Below are positions 15,026 through 22,681 of a DNA stretch of 64,000 bases, piece by piece (position 1 is the stretch's first letter; each line of letters opens with the position of its first letter). The stretch is from NCBI GenBank assembly GCA_948473115.1, contig CAOKWI010000019.1:1-64000 (forward strand), in the 5' to 3' direction. The notes below the pieces were generated by a model that saw only the letters and a program-made list of their open reading frames with translations, had not been told where the DNA came from and made no database searches. Position numbers and translations under genes: made by a program. Source of the DNA: an uncultured Lachnospiraceae bacterium (lineage in GTDB: Bacteria; Bacillota; Clostridia; Lachnospirales; Lachnospiraceae).

Positions 15026-16429
15026 ATGGACTCTATGGAAATGTTTTATCAATACATTATGGCAGGCGTTCAGGTTTTTTTTGGTTTTTATTTTTTTATA
15101 AAATTCTTGCAAAAAAAAATGAAACCTCATTTCTACTTCCTGTTTGGAGGATGTGCGGTCTTTCTCATTTGTTTTGCGGCGGGCAGGACATTTGTCGAAC
15201 TGGTGATATTTGCCCTTTCGCTTGCGGCAGCCGGGATCTTTGTCTGCCATGCAGACTGGAGGTCTGCCGCCTTATATGCTGTTTTGACGGTGGAGGTCAT
15301 GCAGCTTGGCTATGGAATCGTGAAATCCCTGCTGAGCATCCTGTATCCGTATCTGTCCGCGTATGAGCAGAATACGGTGGGATTTTTGTTTATGTTTTTG
15401 GGGGAACTGGCAGCGCTTCTCCTGACCTGGTTCTGCTATGTCATGGTACAGCGCTATTTCCCTGACGAATTGCAGGTTTATAGCCCTTGTCCGCCTCAGC
15501 GGACGTTCCTTCAGAATTTGAAAGCATTTTTCATAAAGAACCATCGCTATGAAGCCGTGGAGAAGCAATATATTCTTCTGGCCTTCATTCCGGTTCTGAT
15601 GATATTTATCATGGATGAATATATCAATTCCTTCATATATGGCATGGTGGTCACTTATGGTGACGGCGTAGAAACTACTCTGTATACAAACCATTATCAG
15701 ATGCTGGCGATACAGCTTTTGGGGATGGGCAGCCTGTTCTGCATTTTGTTCGCCTGTAAGAAGCTGCTGCAGAACCTTCGTCTCAGCACGGAATTGACAC
15801 TGCTGGAGCAGGAAGAATATTCCCTGAACAGGTACGTGGAGGAGGCCAAGACCCGCTATGAAGAGACAAAATCATTCCGTCATGACATAAGGAACCACAT
15901 TACAGTGGTAAAAAAGCTTTTGCAGGGCGGGAAACTGGAACAGGCCATAAACTATATCGAGGACATGGACGATATGGCGGAGAAAATGTCTTTCCCGTGC
16001 AGCACCAATAACCCGGTAGTGGATATCCTGGTGGGAAATAAGCTGGGGCTCGCAAAGAGCATGGGGATCCGCGCCGACTGTTCCCTCCTTCTGCCATATC
16101 CCTGCGGCCTGCGGGACATTGATATCTGCGTTGTGCTGTCAAATGCCCTGGACAATGCCATTTATGCGTGTAAAAGCCTGGATGCCGGCACAGAAAAATA
16201 TATCCATGTGTCAGGACGGGTGCAGGGAGATTTCCTTATGCTGGAAGTCGAGAACAGTTTCCATGGAAAAGGCACATTCAAAAGAGGGACAGGTCTGTCA
16301 AACGTAAAAACGGTTGCCGAAAAGTATGGCGGCACCATGAGCATAGAGACAGGAGAGGGAGCGTTTGTCCTCCACGTGCTGCTGATCATCCCGCAACATC
16401 CAGAAAGCATCCCACAACAGATGGATTAA
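15026..16429 (+). CDS. AgrC-like GHKL sensor histidine kinase
   Basis: A 467-residue kinase with about six or seven N-terminal membrane segments (to residue 250), a coiled linker, the phospho-acceptor motif SFRHDIRNHI, and a GHKL ATPase (SNALDNAIYAC, GTGLSNVKTVAEKYGG). This is the AgrC/ComD layout, paired with LytTR regulators and usually sensing secreted peptides. No agrB/agrD-like processing enzyme or short pheromone gene is visible nearby. The ribosome site is poor (CGGGA) because the 9-bp repeat abuts the start. Confidence 0.85.
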   Translation: MDSMEMFYQYIMAGVQVFFGFYFFIKFLQKKMKPHFYFLFGGCAVFLICFAAGRTFVELVIFALSLAAAGIFVCHADWRSAALYAVLTVEVMQLGYGIVKSLLSILYPYLSAYEQNTVGFLFMFLGELAALLLTWFCYVMVQRYFPDELQVYSPCPPQRTFLQNLKAFFIKNHRYEAVEKQYILLAFIPVLMIFIMDEYINSFIYGMVVTYGDGVETTLYTNHYQMLAIQLLGMGSLFCILFACKKLLQNLRLSTELTLLEQEEYSLNRYVEEAKTRYEETKSFRHDIRNHITVVKKLLQGGKLEQAINYIEDMDDMAEKMSFPCSTNNPVVDILVGNKLGLAKSMGIRADCSLLLPYPCGLRDIDICVVLSNALDNAIYACKSLDAGTEKYIHVSGRVQGDFLMLEVENSFHGKGTFKRGTGLSNVKTVAEKYGGTMSIETGEGAFVLHVLLIIPQHPESIPQQMD

Positions 16430-16519
16430 CCCGCTGCCTCCTGCGGTCGAAAAAGGAAAGGAGCAGTCATCTGTTAAGGCTGCTGCCCGACAAAATCAAA
16501 TTACAAGGAGGAAACAATT

Positions 16520-17131
16520 ATGGCAATGCAGATCAATGGAAACTATGATCCATCCGGAAGCGGCTACCCAGAGAGAGTGGCGGAAAAGCAGGCCGCAGAC
16601 AGGGCGGACAGGGCAAGGGAAGGGGACAGAACGGCGGAACCGAAAAACCCTGGCAAACTGCCCGAACCGCAGGATGAGTACATCAGCAGTAAAAAATCGG
16701 GGGAAAAACCTACCGGACTTTACCGGATTGGTCAGGATGAGAACGGCGGCCGGAAAATCTTTTATGACGATCCGAAGGCTGCCCGTGGGGACGGGAAGGA
16801 AATGCCGGGGGCAGATGCGGGTCGTTCCAGGGAGGCAGCTGACGGCAAACAGCCGAAGGCAGAAAGAAATAACCGGGAAGAGCCGAAGGCAGCAGGAAAC
16901 AACCGGGAGGAGCCGGAGAAATGCGTGGGCGATACGAATGCGGTTGAGAGGGAGATCAGAAAGCTGAAGGAGAAAAGGCAGCAGCTGGAGCAGCAGATTC
17001 ATTCCGCTTCCGGGGATGAAAAGAAAATCCGGGAACTGAAGAATAAACTGGCGCAGGTAGAACAGGAATTGAGCCGGAAGGACAATGATACCTACAGGCG
17101 GCAGCACACTGCTTTTTCCCAGGTGGAATGA
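16520..17131 (+). CDS. Hydrophilic coiled-coil protein, unknown function
   Basis: A 203-residue, very charged protein with no membrane segment. The first 135 residues look disordered and include a tandem repeat of about 9 residues (KAERNNREEP then KAAGNNREEP). A coiled coil with regular Leu/Lys/Gln follows (EREIRKLKEKRQQLEQQI, KIRELKNKLAQVEQ). It has a strong AAGGAGG site. It stands downstream of the LytTR/AgrC-like pair with a 90-bp gap. I do not recognise the family. Confidence 0.7.
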   Translation: MAMQINGNYDPSGSGYPERVAEKQAADRADRAREGDRTAEPKNPGKLPEPQDEYISSKKSGEKPTGLYRIGQDENGGRKIFYDDPKAARGDGKEMPGADAGRSREAADGKQPKAERNNREEPKAAGNNREEPEKCVGDTNAVEREIRKLKEKRQQLEQQIHSASGDEKKIRELKNKLAQVEQELSRKDNDTYRRQHTAFSQVE

Positions 17132-17173
17132 GACGGATTTTTCCTAAGTCCAACTTGAATGTTCCTTTCAAGC

Positions 17174-17339
17174 ATTGACTGATATAGGTAATTGCGAAAC
17201 CCTCATTTGACAAACAGACTTTGGACAATTCGCACAAAATAAGAAACGATTCCAAAACGATCTTCGTTTCGTTTTTGTGCGGATTGAACAAAGGCGTCAC
17301 TTGAATTCGGACTTTCGCAATTGCCTAATTGACTGATAT
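17174..17339. mobile_element. MITE-like element with 12-bp target duplication
   Basis: The 142-bp core (17186-17327) has terminal inverted repeats AGGTAATTGCGAAA (left) and TTTCGCAATTGCCT (right). It is an imperfect palindrome throughout, with CGCACAAAA (17231-17239) pairing with TTTTGTGCG (17273-17281). It is bounded by identical 12-bp direct repeats ATTGACTGATAT at 17174-17185 and 17328-17339, as expected of a target duplication. It encodes no protein. It lies in the 344-bp gap before 17476, which otherwise holds the hairpin array. Confidence 0.7.
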
Positions 17340-17353
17340 GGGTGGGGTACAAG

Positions 17354-17462
17354 TTTGGAAGTAAACTTCCAAATATTGAATTAATGTCCGCTGAAGCGGA
17401 CAGAGGGTGTAAGTTTGAAAGTAAACTTTCAAATATTGATTGGTATGCGTGCTAAAGCACGC
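17354..17462. repeat. Two tandem 60-bp units, each with two perfect hairpins
   Basis: Unit 1 has TTTGGAAGT-AA-ACTTCCAAA (17354-17373) and TGTCCGCT-GA-AGCGGACA (17385-17402). Unit 2 has TTTGAAAGT-AA-ACTTTCAAA (17414-17433) and GCGTGCT-AA-AGCACGC (17447-17462). Where the units differ inside arms, the opposite arm carries the matching change, so pairing is preserved. The last hairpin lies 13 bp before the next start codon and is followed by the GGGGGT ribosome site. Confidence 0.8.
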
Positions 17463-17475
17463 TGGGGGTATAAAA

Positions 17476-17898
17476 ATGAATCAGAAAAAGTGGTTTCAAA
17501 TTGTGTCGATTTATTGTATCATATACACGGTAATAACGTGGTTGAGCAGCATTCTATATCTTTGCAGCGGTATTTACGAGGATCCAAGCGGTAATTGGCA
17601 CGAATTGGACAGAGCCATGATTCTTCTGATCGGTGTGGCAGCATTTGAATTGTGTACGAAGCTGCCTGTCAGACCCTTGATCCTGAGATATGTGGCTGCA
17701 TATATTCCTTCCCAGCTGCTGGCTTTCGCATACGTCTGGTTTACGGGACTGCGGGAGCCCCTGGCGAGAACGGCATACAGGGATATCTGGATCAATTTTA
17801 CATGTCTCTTTGTGCTGTTGTGTCTGATCAGTGCCGCTGTCCATGTCTGCAGGAAAAAGAAAGGGAAAAAAGAAGAAACACGAAATGAAAATCCGTAA
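17476..17898 (+). CDS. Small four-helix membrane protein, unknown
   Basis: A 140-residue protein with about four membrane segments (near 8-28, 45-58, 68-88 and 108-128) and a Lys-rich end. The start is ATG 17476 after GGGGGT; the in-frame extension upstream would read through the hairpin array. It overlaps the next gene (17885) by 14 bp, so it is probably co-translated with the CPBP protease. I do not recognise the family with certainty. Confidence 0.65.
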   Translation: MNQKKWFQIVSIYCIIYTVITWLSSILYLCSGIYEDPSGNWHELDRAMILLIGVAAFELCTKLPVRPLILRYVAAYIPSQLLAFAYVWFTGLREPLARTAYRDIWINFTCLFVLLCLISAAVHVCRKKKGKKEETRNENP

Positions 17899-18733
17899 AA
17901 ATCCAATTAAACTATATTTATGCCTCATTTTTATTGTATGTTATGGACTGGGGATTCTGGAGTTTGTGACCGGAACAGGAAAGTTTTATCATTTCCTGGG
18001 TATCTCCTTTACCTTTTTCCCTGTGGTCATGGCATTCCTTACACGCCGCATGACAGGTGCGCAGGGAAAGTTTCGCCTTTCCCTGAAAGTCTGGAAGGAT
18101 GCAAAGTCCTGGCTGTTTTCGGCATTTGTGCCGGGAATATTAATTGCGCTGGGAGCGGCTTTGTATTTTTTCCTTTTTCCGGATGAATACAGCGGAATCT
18201 TCCGGTATGGAATGCTTTTGGGTACAGATGCGGAGCTTGTGGTCAGATCCCCGCTGCTTTTCGCATTGATATGTGTCGTTATAGCTGCGGTCATGATACC
18301 GGTACAACTGCTTGAACTAGGGGAGGAAATCGGATGGAGAGGGTATCTTCTCGGATTTCAGATCGAAAAATACGGCAGACGGAAGGCAGTGCTGATCAAT
18401 GGAGTGGAATGGGGGCTGACCCATCTGCCCCTGATCTGGTTTGGGTTTAATTACAGCCTGGACAATCCGGGAGCGCCTTATACGAACATGTCGCTGATGC
18501 TGGCGGTATGCGTGGTCATGGGAATCCTGTTTTCCTATATCACAATACGGACGAGAAACTGTATGTATGCGGCGGTCATGCATGGAGTTGCGAACGTGAT
18601 TGGCGAACTTCCTGTCTATATGACCCCTGATATGGAGAGCGGCCTGTTGGGACCGAACCCGACGGGATTGGTCACGATTTCGTTTATGGCGGTGTTTTCG
18701 ATTCTGTTGCTTGTGAAAATGAAGGATAAATAA
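17885..18733 (+). CDS. CPBP-family intramembrane metalloprotease
   Basis: A 282-residue membrane protein with the Abi/CPBP motifs: EEIGWRGYL (the EExxxR box), HLPLIWFG and MHGVANVIGE, which supply Glu and His ligands to a metal in the membrane. In Gram-positive bacteria these enzymes process peptides such as pheromones or bacteriocin-related proteins, or cleave membrane proteins. ATG 17885 overlaps the previous gene by 14 bp. Being near an AgrC-like kinase it could process a signal, but that is inference. Confidence 0.82.
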   Translation: MKIRKNPIKLYLCLIFIVCYGLGILEFVTGTGKFYHFLGISFTFFPVVMAFLTRRMTGAQGKFRLSLKVWKDAKSWLFSAFVPGILIALGAALYFFLFPDEYSGIFRYGMLLGTDAELVVRSPLLFALICVVIAAVMIPVQLLELGEEIGWRGYLLGFQIEKYGRRKAVLINGVEWGLTHLPLIWFGFNYSLDNPGAPYTNMSLMLAVCVVMGILFSYITIRTRNCMYAAVMHGVANVIGELPVYMTPDMESGLLGPNPTGLVTISFMAVFSILLLVKMKDK

Positions 18734-18774
18734 TATTTGCAGGGAAATGCAGTCTGGACAGGAGAGATAAGTCA

Positions 18775-18984
18775 ATGAGCAAATATAACGCTTTGTGGGA
18801 ATACGTGAAGAAAACAGGAAAGGATTCCTTTCAGCTGACTTTTGAGGAGATACGGGAGATTGCGGGAATACCAATCGACCATTCTTTTCTCAAATACAAA
18901 AGGGAATTGACGGATTACGGTTATCAGGTGGGGAAAATATCCATGAAAGAGCAGACCATTCTTTTTCATAAAATCACGCAATAG
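18775..18984 (+). CDS. Small hypothetical protein (69 aa)
   Basis: A soluble, charged 69-residue protein (NALWEYVKKTGKD, FEEIREIAGIPIDHSFLKYK) with an AGGAGA ribosome site. Its pattern, an aromatic N-terminus then an FEEI...IDHSFLKYK segment, recurs in small Clostridia proteins that stand alone or beside acetyltransferases, but I cannot assign a function. It precedes the GNAT gene by 23 bp. Confidence 0.65.
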   Translation: MSKYNALWEYVKKTGKDSFQLTFEEIREIAGIPIDHSFLKYKRELTDYGYQVGKISMKEQTILFHKITQ

Positions 18985-19007
18985 AGGAATAAAGGAGGCA
19001 ACAGGTC

Positions 19008-19763
19008 ATGGAACTTGTAAAACTGTCACACGAAAATCTGGATCAGGAACACATCTGCTGTGCCATATCCAACAATAAGGATATCCAGGTCATGTCCAAA
19101 AAGAACTGGCTTAAGGACAGGATGGACGAGGGACTCGTGTTCTTAAAGGGCAATGTCCGGGGGAAATGCTTTATTGAGTACATTCCCGCGGAATATGCGT
19201 GGGCGCCCGTCGAGGCGGAGGGCTATATGTATATCGACTGTCTTTGGGTATCCGGGCAGTTCAAGGGGCATGGATATTCGAACCTTCTGCTGGAGGCCTG
19301 TATCGAAGACAGCAGGGCGAAAGGGAAAAAAGGGCTTGTGGTCCTATCCTCCGAAAAGAAGATGGGGTTTCTCTCCGATCCGAAATATATGGGATATAAG
19401 GGATTTCAGACGGCGGATACGGCAGAGCCTTATTTTGAACTGTTGTATCTGCCCTTTGAGGAAGGGGCGGAGATCCCCCGTTTCCGGGACACGGTGCGCA
19501 GGCATGAATCCCTGCCGGAAGGATTTGCGCTCTATTACACGGATCAATGCCCCTTTACGGCGAAATATGTCCCCCTGCTGGAAAATATGGCAAAAGCCAG
19601 GAATGCGGCGTTTCAGTCCATACATATCCAGACAGGCAGGGATGCGCAGAATGCGCCCTCGCCGTTTACCACCTTTTCCCTTTTCTATGACGGACAGCTT
19701 GTGACCCATGAAATCCTGTCGGAGAAGAAATTTGATAAAATCCTGTCGGAAAAGGGGTTGTAG
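19008..19763 (+). CDS. YoaP-like GNAT N-acetyltransferase
   Basis: A 251-residue protein with an N-terminal GNAT domain (YIDCLWVSGQFKGHGYSNLL carries the acetyl-CoA loop) and a C-terminal domain of about 90 residues (from SLPEGFALYYTDQCPFTAKY) typical of YoaP proteins. The substrate is unknown. A strong AAGGAGG site precedes ATG 19008. Confidence 0.8.
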   Translation: MELVKLSHENLDQEHICCAISNNKDIQVMSKKNWLKDRMDEGLVFLKGNVRGKCFIEYIPAEYAWAPVEAEGYMYIDCLWVSGQFKGHGYSNLLLEACIEDSRAKGKKGLVVLSSEKKMGFLSDPKYMGYKGFQTADTAEPYFELLYLPFEEGAEIPRFRDTVRRHESLPEGFALYYTDQCPFTAKYVPLLENMAKARNAAFQSIHIQTGRDAQNAPSPFTTFSLFYDGQLVTHEILSEKKFDKILSEKGL

Positions 19764-19780
19764 ACAGGTTTTGAAAGAAG

Positions 19781-19796
19781 GTCCGCTGAAGCGGAC
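19781..19796 (+). repeat. Hairpin identical to one arm set of the 17385 unit
   Basis: GTCCGCT-GA-AGCGGAC is the same 16 bases as 17386-17401. It stands 11 bp before the ATG of the next small gene and runs directly into its ribosome site (AGGGAGG). It could mask or expose that site in the RNA. Confidence 0.65.
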
Positions 19797-19807
19797 AGGG
19801 AGGTAAA

Positions 19808-19987
19808 ATGATGCGTCATATATACATTCGTGGAATCATCGGTCTCATCTGGTTGGTCGCTGCTGTGGTATGCGGTGTATCCGGCAGCTTCCAGATGATG
19901 GGACTATACCTTGTTCTGGCAGGTGTATTCCTGTATTCCGCTTACGCGGCATGGAAGAAAGAAAAAGACGGCAAAGGGGGCAGATAA
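19808..19987 (+). CDS. Small membrane protein (59 aa)
   Basis: A 59-residue frame (start ATGATG, GGGAGG upstream) encodes two membrane segments (RGIIGLIWLVAAVVCGV and MGLYLVLAGVFLYSAY) and a basic tail (WKKEKDGKGGR). It stops 1 bp before the next ABC ATPase gene, implying co-translation. It is probably an accessory subunit or unknown membrane peptide of that transporter operon. Confidence 0.65.
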   Translation: MMRHIYIRGIIGLIWLVAAVVCGVSGSFQMMGLYLVLAGVFLYSAYAAWKKEKDGKGGR

Positions 19988-19988
19988 T

Positions 19989-20768
19989 ATGAGCGCGCCG
20001 CTTTTGACCGTAAAAAATTTAAGCGCCTGGTACAATGTTGACTCAGAAAGGCATCTGAGCCAACTCTTGATTCCATGCGCGCTGAAGCGCACGAAATCAT
20101 GGTACAGTGAAGGGAAGACGGTGCTCTCGGATTTTTCGTTTGAGCTGGCCGAACAGGAGGCGACAGGACTGATCGGACTGAACGGAGCCGGAAAAACCAC
20201 ATTCCTGAAGGTGCTGTCCGGCCTGCTTCCCACCTTTCGCGCGGAGGGTGTCCGCTTTAGCGGTTCCCCTGTGGATTTCAGGAAGCGGGATTTTAAACGC
20301 TGCCGCTATACCGTATTTGCCGAGGACAATTCCTTTTCGTATTTTACATTCCGGGAGTACCTTGCATATGTATGTTCCGCCTATGGCAGGGAAGTGCCTG
20401 ATGTGTCGGAATTGATTGGGGGCTTTCGCTTTGAAGCGTATGCGGATACCCTGTTAAAGGAACTGTCAACCGGCAACCGGAAAAAGGCGTTCCTGATCAC
20501 GGCTTTTGCCCTGAAACCCCGCCTGCTGCTTCTGGATGAGCCGGTAAACGGCCTGGATTTCCAGAGTACGGAGTACCTGTATCAGCAGATTTCAGGATAT
20601 AAGGAGCATGGAACCGTCCTCTTTTCCTCCCACATCCTGGAGAGCATCACGCTGACCTCCGACAGGGTATTCGTCCTGGAGGAGGGGAAGATCCGGCAGA
20701 CATTTGAACGCGGGCAGATCAATGCCGCGGATATCAGGGAGGCGCTGCGCGATGAAAATGACGGGTAA
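19989..20768 (+). CDS. ABC transporter ATPase interrupted in frame by a palindromic insert
   Basis: A 259-residue ATPase with Walker A GLNGAGKTT, a relaxed signature LSTGNRKKA, Walker B LLLLDEPVNGLD and SSHI switch. Between the first strand (VKNLSAWY) and the next (SEGKTVL) are 24 extra residues encoded by a 72-bp segment that contains two palindromes and duplicates the codons for WY (see 20028-20106). Removing it restores an ordinary ABC N-terminus. Since the frame stays open and the partner permease is intact, the protein may still function. ATG 19989 follows the previous stop by 1 bp. Confidence 0.8.
   Translation: MSAPLLTVKNLSAWYNVDSERHLSQLLIPCALKRTKSWYSEGKTVLSDFSFELAEQEATGLIGLNGAGKTTFLKVLSGLLPTFRAEGVRFSGSPVDFRKRDFKRCRYTVFAEDNSFSYFTFREYLAYVCSAYGREVPDVSELIGGFRFEAYADTLLKELSTGNRKKAFLITAFALKPRLLLLDEPVNGLDFQSTEYLYQQISGYKEHGTVLFSSHILESITLTSDRVFVLEEGKIRQTFERGQINAADIREALRDENDG
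20028..20106. mobile_element. 65-bp palindromic element inserted in a coding region
   Basis: TGGTACA occurs at 20028-20034 and again at 20100-20106. The 65 bp between contain GTTGACTCAG / CTGAGCCAAC (20037-20046 and 20055-20064, one mismatch) and TGCGCGCT-GA-AGCGCACG (20076-20093, one mismatch and one wobble). The second has the same GCT-GA-AGC centre as the hairpins at 17385 and 19781. The net gain, element plus one repeat copy, is 72 bp, exactly 24 codons. Confidence 0.7.
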
Positions 20769-21960
20769 GGCTTTTTCCAGGAAGCTGTTCGGGGCGAAAT
20801 ATGAGAGGCTGCCCCGGACTCTTCTGGTGGATCTGATTGTATTCTGGGGACTGTACATTGCCGGGTTCAGGGTGCAGGTCGCGCCCTCTGTCCGGATCTT
20901 AATGATAAGCGCCTTTACCGCCGGGGTGATGTGGCAGGCGCTTTCCTCCAAAGATACCGCCGCAGAACTGCGGCATATGCTGATGCTGCCCTATGACCGC
21001 CGGGAATTCGTCTTTTCCTATGTGGCGGCGCTGGGCGCCTATGCGGTGCTTACAAAGGCTGGGCTGCTTCTGGCGGTTCTGCTGGCTGTCTCTGCCTGGG
21101 AGCCCATGGAGGTCCTGGGGATGACCGTCTGCATGATCCATGCAGTGCTTGTGGCTGCCGCCGTCTATTCCCTGAGAAAATATTGGTTGGTTGCTGGCCT
21201 TTGGGCTGCTGTCATGGCAGCTGTCATTTTACTGTTCGGAAGTGAGCCGTGGCTGGTTCCGCTGCTGTTTGTGAACGGACTGTTCGCTGTCCTGGTTTTA
21301 GGGAGGGCGGAGGGATATGACTTTTACCGGTGGGAGAGTGGGAAAAGCCATGTCATAAGGCAGAGAAAAAATGCTTCCCTGTGGCGCTATTTTTTCCGCT
21401 ATCTGGGCTGCCACAAAAATTATCTGCTCAACACCGCAGTGATGTGGTGCGTGGCCGTGGTTCTGCCTTGTTTTCTGGGCGAAATAGCCGGTCTGTCCGT
21501 GCTGCCTGTAGGCTTTGCGGTCTTATCCCTGAATACGCCCGTCTGTATCCTGCTGTCCTGTGACCATGACCTGGAGCAGGCGGTCCGTTTCCTGCCCGGA
21601 CAGAAAAAGGCGTTCTGCATTCCGTACTGCCTATTTCTCTTTTTGTGCAATATGGCCGCGGACGTGATCTTCCTTTGCAGCTGGCAGATACAGCGCGGCG
21701 GCGTCACGGCGTTTATGGCTGCGGGGGCTGTTTTCTTTGCCCTGCAGAGTGCGGTCCTGTCGGTGCTGCTGGAATGGTTTTACCCCATCCGGGGCTGGAA
21801 GATCGAGAGTGATCTGTGGCACCATCCCCGGAAATATGTGGTCCCTGCGGTGATGCTGCTGCTTGCGGGAGCCGTCTCCGCCCGGCCTGCGCTGCTGCCC
21901 GGCCTGCTGTGCCTGCTGGCGGTTGAGGCTGTTGCTTTATGCGCGGAGGCGTACAGATAA
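20752..21960 (+). CDS. Large ABC permease, unknown substrate
   Basis: A 402-residue very hydrophobic protein with roughly ten membrane segments and basic loops. It overlaps the ATPase gene by 17 bp, so the pair plus the 59-residue protein form one transporter operon. It does not match the FtsX type and is closer in form to ABC-2-like drug or peptide exporters. A two-component system begins 22 bp later. Confidence 0.72.
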   Translation: MKMTGKAFSRKLFGAKYERLPRTLLVDLIVFWGLYIAGFRVQVAPSVRILMISAFTAGVMWQALSSKDTAAELRHMLMLPYDRREFVFSYVAALGAYAVLTKAGLLLAVLLAVSAWEPMEVLGMTVCMIHAVLVAAAVYSLRKYWLVAGLWAAVMAAVILLFGSEPWLVPLLFVNGLFAVLVLGRAEGYDFYRWESGKSHVIRQRKNASLWRYFFRYLGCHKNYLLNTAVMWCVAVVLPCFLGEIAGLSVLPVGFAVLSLNTPVCILLSCDHDLEQAVRFLPGQKKAFCIPYCLFLFLCNMAADVIFLCSWQIQRGGVTAFMAAGAVFFALQSAVLSVLLEWFYPIRGWKIESDLWHHPRKYVVPAVMLLLAGAVSARPALLPGLLCLLAVEAVALCAEAYR

Positions 21961-21982
21961 AAAAGGTTAGGAGTGCGGCATT

Positions 21983-22681
21983 ATGAAAATTTTGCTGGTG
22001 GAAGACGATGTGGAGATCAGCACCATGTTAAAAAACTTTCTGAGTACGGAAAACTATGAAGTGGTCACCGCTTCGGACGGGGAAAGCGCCTGCGAGACGT
22101 TTTTTTCGGATACGTTCAGCCTGGTGCTGCTGGATCTGATGATACCCCGGATAAGCGGCATGGAGGTCATGGGGAAGATCAGGGAGTCCAGTACCGTGCC
22201 CATTATCATCCTGTCGGCAAAGGATACGGATTCAGACAAAACCCTGGGTCTGGGACTGGGGGCGGACGATTATATCACGAAACCATTTTCCGTCACGGAA
22301 GTGCTGGCGCGCATCAAGGCCAATATCAGGAGAAATACACAGTATGACGCGGCGGCTTCCGTGGGGCAGCCGGTTCTTACGAAAGGTGCCCTGACGATGG
22401 ACCTGAATGATTATTCCGTAAAAAAGGACGGAACCCGTATCGAACTTACATCAAAGGAATTTGAGATTCTGAAATTGCTGCTACAGAATCCAAGGAAAGT
22501 ATACACGAAGGAACAGATTTATTCCCTGGTATGGAACGACGCATATCTGGGGGACGAGAATGCCGTCAATGTCCACATCAGCAGGCTGAGGACGAAGATA
22601 GAGGACAATCCCCGTGACCCCAGGTACATTGTCACCGTCTGGGGGATCGGTTACAAAGCGGGGGATCTGCAAAATGAGTGA
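21983..22681 (+). CDS. OmpR-family response regulator
   Basis: A 232-residue regulator with receiver (EDD at 7-9, D51 in LLDLMIPRISG, TKPFS) and OmpR winged helix (LTSKEFEILKLLL, VNVHISRLRTKIED, VWGIGYKA). It overlaps the kinase by 8 bp. It sits between two ABC operons; the layout of regulator, kinase and ABC genes resembles lantibiotic-resistance loci such as cprRK-cprABC of Clostridioides, which suggests control of the transporter at 23708. Confidence 0.88.
   Translation: MKILLVEDDVEISTMLKNFLSTENYEVVTASDGESACETFFSDTFSLVLLDLMIPRISGMEVMGKIRESSTVPIIILSAKDTDSDKTLGLGLGADDYITKPFSVTEVLARIKANIRRNTQYDAAASVGQPVLTKGALTMDLNDYSVKKDGTRIELTSKEFEILKLLLQNPRKVYTKEQIYSLVWNDAYLGDENAVNVHISRLRTKIEDNPRDPRYIVTVWGIGYKAGDLQNE

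Noticed and set aside
14780..15250. Minus-strand open frame rich in Ile, Phe, Tyr and Cys
   Set aside because: It is produced by the 9-bp tandem repeat, whose length is a multiple of 3 and which has no stop in that frame. No start signals were seen.
14889..16519. AgrD-like pheromone peptide gene near the AgrC-like kinase
   Set aside because: No short frame with a ribosome site, an amphipathic leader and a Cys/Ser ring residue was found in the gaps.
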